DNA from: Rapana venosa
Lineage: Eukaryota; Mollusca; Gastropoda; Neogastropoda; Muricidae
Assembly (NCBI GenBank): GCA_028751875.1
Contig: CM054134.1
Coordinates: 71,655,472 to 71,719,471 of the forward strand
Direction of reading: 5' to 3'
Length of the DNA: 64,000 nt
This document shows, piece after piece, positions 27,101-35,700 of the stretch. The position numbers and the translations under genes are program-made. The notes below the pieces were generated by a model that did not search any database, was not told the origin of the DNA, and saw nothing but the letters and a program-made list of their open reading frames with translations. Each line of letters opens with the position of its first letter. Within the stretch, counting starts at the first letter, position 1.

Positions 27101-30100
27101 CTGCAGAAAAAACATGTCTGGTGCTTTTTAATAATGGTGAAAATCCATCAAAATTGCCAATCCTGAAATTAGAAGGAACAGTGCTTAAGTATAAACCAGA
27201 TGTCAAATTCTTAGGTGTAATTTTAACTAGAAAGCTGAGCTGGAAGATGCACACCAACCAGTTGATATCTGAGGCTAGAAAAAGACTTAACTTTGTAAAA
27301 ATAATAAATTTTCAGGCATGAGCCAAGATACCAAGACATTGATACATTCAGCTCAATCTTTAGTACGCTCAAAATTAATCTATGGACAAGAAGTTTATTT
27401 TTCTGCTGCAGATTATCTACTTAAAAAATTACAATTACAAAGTTTAGACAGAAAAGCCATAAAAATAGCACTTGGTGTTGCAGTCCATGCTAACATAACT
27501 AATACTTATAAAGCAGCACATTTACTCTCTCTTTCTGATCAACGAAGATTGGCTGTATCAAAGTATGTAATTCGAAGTCTCTCTGTTCCAAATTCAGTAA
27601 AAGATGAAATTTTTATGAATCAAGACACTGACTATCCAAAACGAGCAAGAAATATTTCATTTCTGCTGCCGATTAAAATTATACAGATTCATTAATGAAA
27701 GACATTGGTATTGACCTAACAACAATTCCAATTTTTCCGATGGTTCCTCAATGCCTCCTTGGGAACATATATCGGCTAACTTTGACACTGACTACACGGA
27801 TGTAAAAAAGAATGATCAAAATTTTCTCACCGTTGATGTAAAAAGTCACATTGAAAGTAATTATTCTAATCATTTAAAAGTGCCCCCGAGGGGATGCTGG
27901 GGGCCTATCAGTATAAATAGCATCCCCACATTTTGGAAATTCTGTGCTAGAAATTTCCTCTTTTCTATCACTTTCTTTGTTTCTGCCTTGTTCCTTTTGT
28001 TCCTCTCACCTCCTTCTTGTCTATTTTCTGCCTTCTTGGTCCATTCTCCTGCCTTTTTTCCAGAAAGAACTTAAAATGTAACTATTCTCTCTTGTGCCGA
28101 AGTTGGATGCGCTGGGCCTGACTTGTCAGGCGCTTAACGGCAGCGTGACGCATTTTCGCTCATATAACAGACAACAATAGTTGCTGTCTGAGCGTTCGAC
28201 GAAGAAGAAGAAATTTAAAAGTGTATACTGATGGATCTGTACTGGAATCGGGAAGAAATGGGGCAGCATTTGTGATTCCTGTTTTTAAAGTACAAAAATC
28301 ATTTCATTTAGGAAAACACTTTTCTATTTTTATGTGTGAATTGTTCGCAATCCTTATGGCCTTGAATGTTTTTGTCAAATACTGCGCTTGACATTCGCCA
28401 CATTTTTTTTGCGTTGACTCAAAAGCAGTATTGATGGCACTAAAGCACTGGCATGGGAACATAAGGAAAGGTTGTATTTGAAATTAAATTCTTGATACAT
28501 TGTATTGCAAGCAGAGGCATACAAATAACTTTCTGATGGGTCCCTTCTCACTGTGGAATCTATGGGAATGAGTTGGTTGATTTTTTAGCAAAACAAGGTG
28601 CCTCTGATTGCAACATTGAAACGTTTGGTTCCAATCTCACATTGTCCTCGCATGAAGAAAACACACTTTGAAAACCTGTCTTGCTCACGGAAAGTAGAAA
28701 TTTTAATATATAAAATGAGGCTAAATGCATGGAACACCAAATATTCTAAAAATATGACATGTTGCTGTTCTCAATCTCTTTCAATCCACCATTTATTGTT
28801 TGATTGCCCAATCCTAACTGACCTCTTTAAAAGGAGAGGAATAGATATTCATAAAAAATATGCCACTGTTCAAGAAGTTTTTTTATGACTCAGCAGTTCA
28901 TAACATCAGTCGCCGAGATCTACTGTAGATAGTTGTGAGAATATAAATATACATACATTAGAGAGAGAGAGAGAGAGAGATGTTGGTTTGAATGCGGGTG
29001 TGTCCTTATCACCAAGTAGTGAATGGACATTAAGCAAAAACAAAACAAAGCAAAAAACCAGAGAAAGTTTGGGGTTTTTTTTAAACCAAAGAAAGGATTA
29101 AGTGGAGAGAAAAAAAGAGAACATGTACTTATGCTGTGTACATGCATAGACAGGTTGTTGTTTTTTCTAGTGAAAGGCAATGGCATAGAGACGAACGTGC
29201 ACACACACTCACACTCGCACACATACACACAAATGTACGCACGTCTTAATTTGGTGGTGAAATAATGACAAACTGGTGGTGCGTGAGCCTTTCAGAAGAT
29301 AAGGGTCAAGTGTTGCCAGTGTTATCTTTCTGTGGATTATGTACAGATCACTCTTTTGCTGTTTCAGCTACCATGAGTTGATTAACTGTTCCACAGTTCA
29401 GTCTTAGCTGCATGGCTGTTTGCCTGCAGCCATTCAAAAGAGCCTATGCTGTGAATGATGGCTTGAGAGTCATACATTTTTGTGTGTGGAACTGTTAATT
29501 AATCAGTAAACAATTTTAAACATGCTGTGAAGTTCACAAGTACTACAGTGAGCCAGCAGTTGACAAAGCAAAGAAGATTGCATGTTTATCATTGTCTCCA
29601 GTTGGTAGAATCAGTTAAAGTAAGAAGCTTGCCTTTCCGCCCTCTTCTTCTATCAGAGAAGACTAGAAACTAACTATTGCTGCTTTGAATGTGGCGGGGT
29701 TCAGCTAGTCATGCAGTGATGATGCGTTGTTTTCTCTGGTACAGGGTCTCTGGTCAACCTGGCCAAACAAGCCTCATCGACAGTGCAGATCCTGGGGGCA
29801 GAAAAGGCTCTGTTCCGTGCCCTGAAGTCGGATCACGCTACGCCCAAGTACGGTCTGATCTACCACGCCTCACTTGTGGGACAGACCACGCCAAAGAACA
29901 AGGGAAAGGTGAAGACCAGTGTGCATGTGCAGGAGCTTGTTTGACATAAAGAACAGGCAGCCCGTGATGAGCTCTTTGGTTGACTGATTTGGTGATGTTA
30001 TCTTCACATTCGTCACTACCTCTGAGGCTGTCATGTTGAGTGTCATTGAGCATGTGTTTGAACCCCCTCCCCTCCCCCCCCCCCTTTTTTTTAAACAAAA

Positions 30101-32672
30101 TGGTTTTTTTTTGAAAGCAAATAAGTACTTTAAAACAAGATTTTTTAAAAAAGTAATATTGTTTCCTTCAGATTTCTTTTTTAATCATCCCATATTGATC
30201 TATAATGCATTCCGTTTTAATGAAGTTTCAGTCACTAGTTGTGGTTTTTTTTAATGTAATCCAAAAAATAATTGGTTTTCCCTCGTTTTTTTGGCATATC
30301 ATGTGTTTTACAGATAAATCTAAAATTCTCTGTTTATGGATTCAAAAAGAGGGCAGTTAAATTGCCACATTTGGGCCTAGGGTGTGTGAATTGTTCATTG
30401 TTGGGTTTTCTTTTTTCTTTCATTTTGTTTGCTACTTTGGTTTTTCTTTTTTTTTCCTTTAAAAACAACAACAAACAAACAAAAAAAACCACCCCCAAAA
30501 AACTAACAAATTCTTATCCACAGATTCTTTCCAGCTTGGTGGTTTAATAATATGTCTCATGATCATTCAAGCACCTCGAGATATGATTCAGACAGTGATT
30601 AACCCTTGCCAGTTAACCCAGATGTATTTTGGAAAGAACATGCATAATATTCTATATTGATGTTGCTCAAGTGAACACAACATTGCTAGGGTTTGAAAGT
30701 GCCTTCCCTCTTCCTCTATACTCGTTTTGGCTTGAGACGTTCATAAAAGTAATCGTGAATCATTTTCATATGGCCCCAAAGTCTTGCATTAGGAATTCAT
30801 TATGACGTGCTCACATCTTTCCATGGGTGTTCTTGTGCATATTCATTTTTCTTATATATCGCACCTTGTTACAGTTGTCTCGTATGCTGGCGGCAAAATG
30901 TGCACTGTCAGCCCGTGTGGATGCCTTGGGAGATGAGCACACAACTGAGAAGGACATTGGCTTGAAGCAGAGGGTGCAGCTGGAAAGGCGCATTCGCCAG
31001 CTGGAAAATAAAGGGGTAAGTTGCTTTGATTGATGGAAGTCGGAATCTTTATAAAAAAATTTTTTTATATAATACAAATTGTATGTTCAGTCTACAGTGT
31101 CATTTTTATGATGCTAAAGTATCATTTTCAGCTTTAACTCTTCTACTACCGCGTTCCGTTTCTCTTACTTACCACTGTATACCAAGTATTTTCTGCAGTG
31201 TCTTTCAGTTTCACACCTACTGACTTTAAAAAATCATAAAAAATCGAACTAAAGACAGATCTACATGAAACTTTCTGTACTTGTTAAGTTGTGAATAAAA
31301 ATTCAATATTTCTTAGTTTGACTCTTGTGTGACTTGTTGTTGTGGAATGCTGATGGCGATGATGTTGCGGTTGTTGTTGGCTACGGTGGTTATGCAATAA
31401 TTTTTAAAATATGACTATTTCAAGAGGTAAACAATTGTAAAGATGAAGTGAAATAAAATCAAACATGCAAAATAAGTAATAATGTTCAGATAATATTAGA
31501 ATAACATGCAATCACACTCACAAACAAGCATACAGGCTGACGAACAAACAGCCATTGAAATCAGGTCACGGTTTGTTCCAATTTTATTTTGCACTTCGTC
31601 AGTGAAAAACAGAAGAAAAAAACCCATCATACTACTCACGAGTCACTAGCATCATTTTGCAAGTTTCTGGAGCCACAATTTTCACGAAATTCTTTCATTT
31701 TAAGCCAGTCACAGTCATATGCCCCCCTCGGCAGGATCGTTGTTTACACCACTGTCGTAGTCATCTTCATCACTTGAATCACCAATAAACACAGCACATC
31801 GATTCCACTCTGCAACTCTTGAATCCTCTGTTCAGCTTCTAAGTCCATTTCAGTCCACATAAGTTCAGATTCTGCCATTATTTTCACAGAAAATCCTCCA
31901 AAAAGTTCGTTGAAGCAGTCGCCATATTGATGCAGCTCCCTCCAAAAATTGTTACTCGATGACATCGCCGTTAAAATCGAAAAAATCGGCACCAAAATTG
32001 ATCAACTGAAGCCAAAATTGCAAATGGCGGCAGCTACACTATCTGGGAGCTCACTGCGCATGTCTAAAGCAATAAGGGGTGTGAGACCATGGTATATAAA
32101 TAGCGCAAAGGGAGACACCGGGTGTCCCCAGGTATTCGGCGGGCACACCCGCCCGCGGCTTCGCGGACCAAGTAGTAAGAGGGCGGGTCAACCCGCCGAC
32201 GGTAGTAGGAGAGTTAAGGAGCTTAGTGGATGTTGCCCTTGAGCCACACGAGGGATCTAGGAAGACCCCTGCCAAAATATTCCTCCTCTTTGTCTTTTAT
32301 TTTTTAAGTATTTTGTTGTTGTCTCTGAGAAGTATTTCCTCCTCTTATATATATTAAAAAAAAAATTGTTATCTCTGAGAATTTAGCTGTTCATAATACA
32401 AATCCTGTAAAAAATGTGTAAGCCTATTATAGTCTGTACAAGTCTGATTGCCAATGATGAAAAACACATTTTGTCTGAACCCTGATGTTGCTTTTTCATT
32501 CGTCACTACCGCTGAGGCAATCAGCACATTTACCTTTCTAAGTGAACTGTGATACTTGTTTTTACTGCATCTGATAAAAAGCTTTATCATGCTTAAGTAC
32601 GTTGGATTACCTTCATCAGTGTTTAGGGAGAAAAAAATCACTGATACACACACACATGCTGAACATGCGCGT

Positions 32673-32710
<38 letters not shown>

Positions 32711-35700
32711 TCATCTTCACCTTAAAATTCAAGATCCAATGAAATTTTACGATTCAAAGTGGGAGGTCAGGTTAAAATCTTAAATGTATATTTGTTCACA
32801 TGCAAATGTATGCATTGTGTAGCAGAGAGGAAGTTTTTTGTGTAGCCATTGTGCTAAATCATAAACGTCTTAGTACATTGTCTCTTACAAGTGATGGTGT
32901 ACTGTCTGCTGTAAATGACTTTGTACAGTGTCTCTTACAAGTGATGGTGTACTGTCTACTGTAAATGACTTTGTACAGTGTCTCCTATAAATGACTCGGT
33001 GTACTGTCCCCTATAGATAAATATATTGCCTCCTATATGTCTGTGTAAATGTATAAACTGTTAATCTTATTTAAGAATGGTTGCATGGGCGTGAATGATT
33101 TGAATACAAGCGCTTTGGTTTGTTTGTTTTACAATATTCATCGCAATATAAATTCTATATATCATTATGACTAAGTGTTCTTTCTCCTGTAAATGACTTG
33201 GTGTACTTTCTTCTGTGATGAATGACGTTGTATACAGTCTCCTTAGAAAGTACTCTTACGACAAGTCCTGTTAGTGTGGATTGTGGTGCTGCCTGTGTAG
33301 ACACAAGAATGATTGCCAATGATGAAAAATACAGCTTGTCTGAACCCTGATGTTACTTTTTAATTCGTCACTACCGCTGAGGCAATCTCCAGATCATTAA
33401 AGAAAATAAATATCTGTTATTTTTATGCAACTTGATACCTTCTCACTTATTTGCCTTTTTTTTTTAATTAAAAATTTCAGGCACACAGATTGAGCGGCAG
33501 AGGAAGAGAGGCAAACACTCCACTGACATATGAAAATGTCAGGTAAGTATCCACAAAAGTGAGAAAGTAGTGAAAGGTTTGAATGAATTTTTTTTTTAAT
33601 GGACTTTGTGGGATGGGCTTTATGGTGTGGTTATTGACACTCACACACAAATAGGAAACACACTTGCACAAATACTAAAAAATACAATGAATGGATCAGT
33701 GGTCTAGAGGTGACATACCTGCCTAGAATGCAAGAAGTACAGGTTCAATTCACATTTTTGCCTAAAGGGTGAATGTAAATGGGTTGCCTTGGTGGTGGCT
33801 TGATTCTCAGCTGTTGGATCACAAGTACAACGCCCTAAACCACTAGGCTATCCCGCAGCCCCTATCATATTGTATTCATGAATCTTTCAGAAGAAGAAAA
33901 AACCTGTTATGTGTGTATCCAGTGGCAAAATTTTTTTTTTTTAAATTTTGGAGAGATTTTTTTCCAGTGAGAAAAGCTAGACAAATAGATGTAACTGCCT
34001 TCTCATTTTTTAGGCAGCGAAAAGGGTGAAAGTGGTATGTATACACATGCACCAATGTGCACATGGCTCTCTGATTTTGTTCTTTCCAGCGTTGGGTTTT
34101 GTTCTGGTTCTTTTTTTTAATTTTTAGTACCAGTCCTTTGTGATAGTGTTTGGTGGTTTTCTAAAAAAAATTATGCTACCAGTGTTGTTCCTTTACAGTG
34201 AGGTGCGCACATACAACTCGGCAGCTGATTCCACCTTGCCAAGTGTTCCCAAGAAACGGAAACATGAAGGAGAGGAGGGTGAAGGCTCTAAGCGGAAAAA
34301 GACCAAGAAAGAACCAGTAGAGCAGGAAGAGCCTGTTGCTGATGAAGACGCTTCATCCTCAGGGGGTGAGTGATTTATTTAGTCTTTTTATTTTTTTATT
34401 TTTTAATAATCGTGTCCTGTCATTTCCTTCTCTGTGTGTGTGTGATAGGGTTGGGGGGGGGGGGGATGGGTTCTGTCTGATTTGTTTCTCAGCAGTTTTT
34501 GCAGGAGGTTAAATAAATGTTCTGCAGTAGCATGCAGGTGACTGTAAGGGTGGCGCTGCTCTTGTGGCGACGCGCTCTCCCCGGGGAGAGCAGCCCGAAT
34601 TTCATGCAGAGAAATCTCGTGACTTAAAGTGGTATGAAATTAAAATTTAAAAAAAAAAGAAAAAGTAATTTGATTTGTTTGTTTGTTGCTCATTTTCATG
34701 TGATCAGAATGCTTAGTTTATGACTTACAAACCAACCTGAAGAGTACACAACTTCTGTGGGACTTTTCTAATAAGTGTGACAGTTGACTGCATAGTTGGT
34801 CATAGTTGACTGCATAGTTGGTCATAGTTGACTGCATAGTTGGTCATAGTTGACTGCATAGTTGGTCTTGCCGTGAAACTCAACAGGACAGTCTATTGAC
34901 TTGATGGTGGTTCAGTCATATTGTTTTTGTTTTGTTGTGTGTGTGACTCCATAAAACTTGCCCATCAACATGTTTATCAGTTAAGGGGAGGGGGTTCCCC
35001 CCCCCTCCTCCTCCAACATAACCTTGTAGGTTGAAAAGGACAGTGGTTTTCTGAATTGAGCATTGTGATAGATGTGACTGTTTTTGTGTCTTTGTTTCAG
35101 ATTCAGAGAAGAAGAAGAAAAAGAAGAAGAAGAAGCACAGGCAGGAGGAAGAAGAGGCGCCTGTTTCTGCCAAGAAAATGAAAAAGACGTCTCTTGATGA
35201 CAGTACTTCAGGAGCTGGTGAGTTGAAGGGTCACCCCCCCACCTTTCCCACTGTTTCAGCCCTTAATTAGATGACATGCATGTGTGTGTGTACACACATG
35301 TGCACACACATGTATAAAAAAAATTGCACTTATGTACACACACACACACTCAACACACACACACGCAACACACACACTCAAAACAAACACACACACACGC
35401 AACACACACACACGCAACACACACACACGCACACACACACAAGAATGTTTTAGACATGTAAAGGAAGTTAATTGAACAGTGCTTGATACAATAATAGGCT
35501 GAAAAAGTTTGGGTCATTTTGTTTGGGTTTTTTGTTTTCCAGAAGAAAGAAAATTGGTCTGTTTGAACATAACTGGCAGTGTTGGGAAGACTTCTCTCAC
35601 TCAGTTTATCTGTCATTCTTGTAAACTGTTTTGGTGTTGTGTACAAAATTTTTTGTTAACTCTTCTACTACCGCGTTCCGTTTCTCTTACTTACCACTGT

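Noticed and set aside
29365..29530. H/ACA snoRNA in NOP58 intron 9
   Set aside because: A hairpin (GCTGCATGG...CTGCAGC) is present, but no convincing H box plus ACA end at the required spacing was found.
30598..30620. Further TTAACCC terminus at 30.6 kb
   Set aside because: TTAACCC occurs twice, but no inverted partner end was found within the intron.
34781..34866. CRISPR-like repeat array
   Set aside because: Units are contiguous 22-bp tandem repeats without spacers, in a eukaryotic intron.
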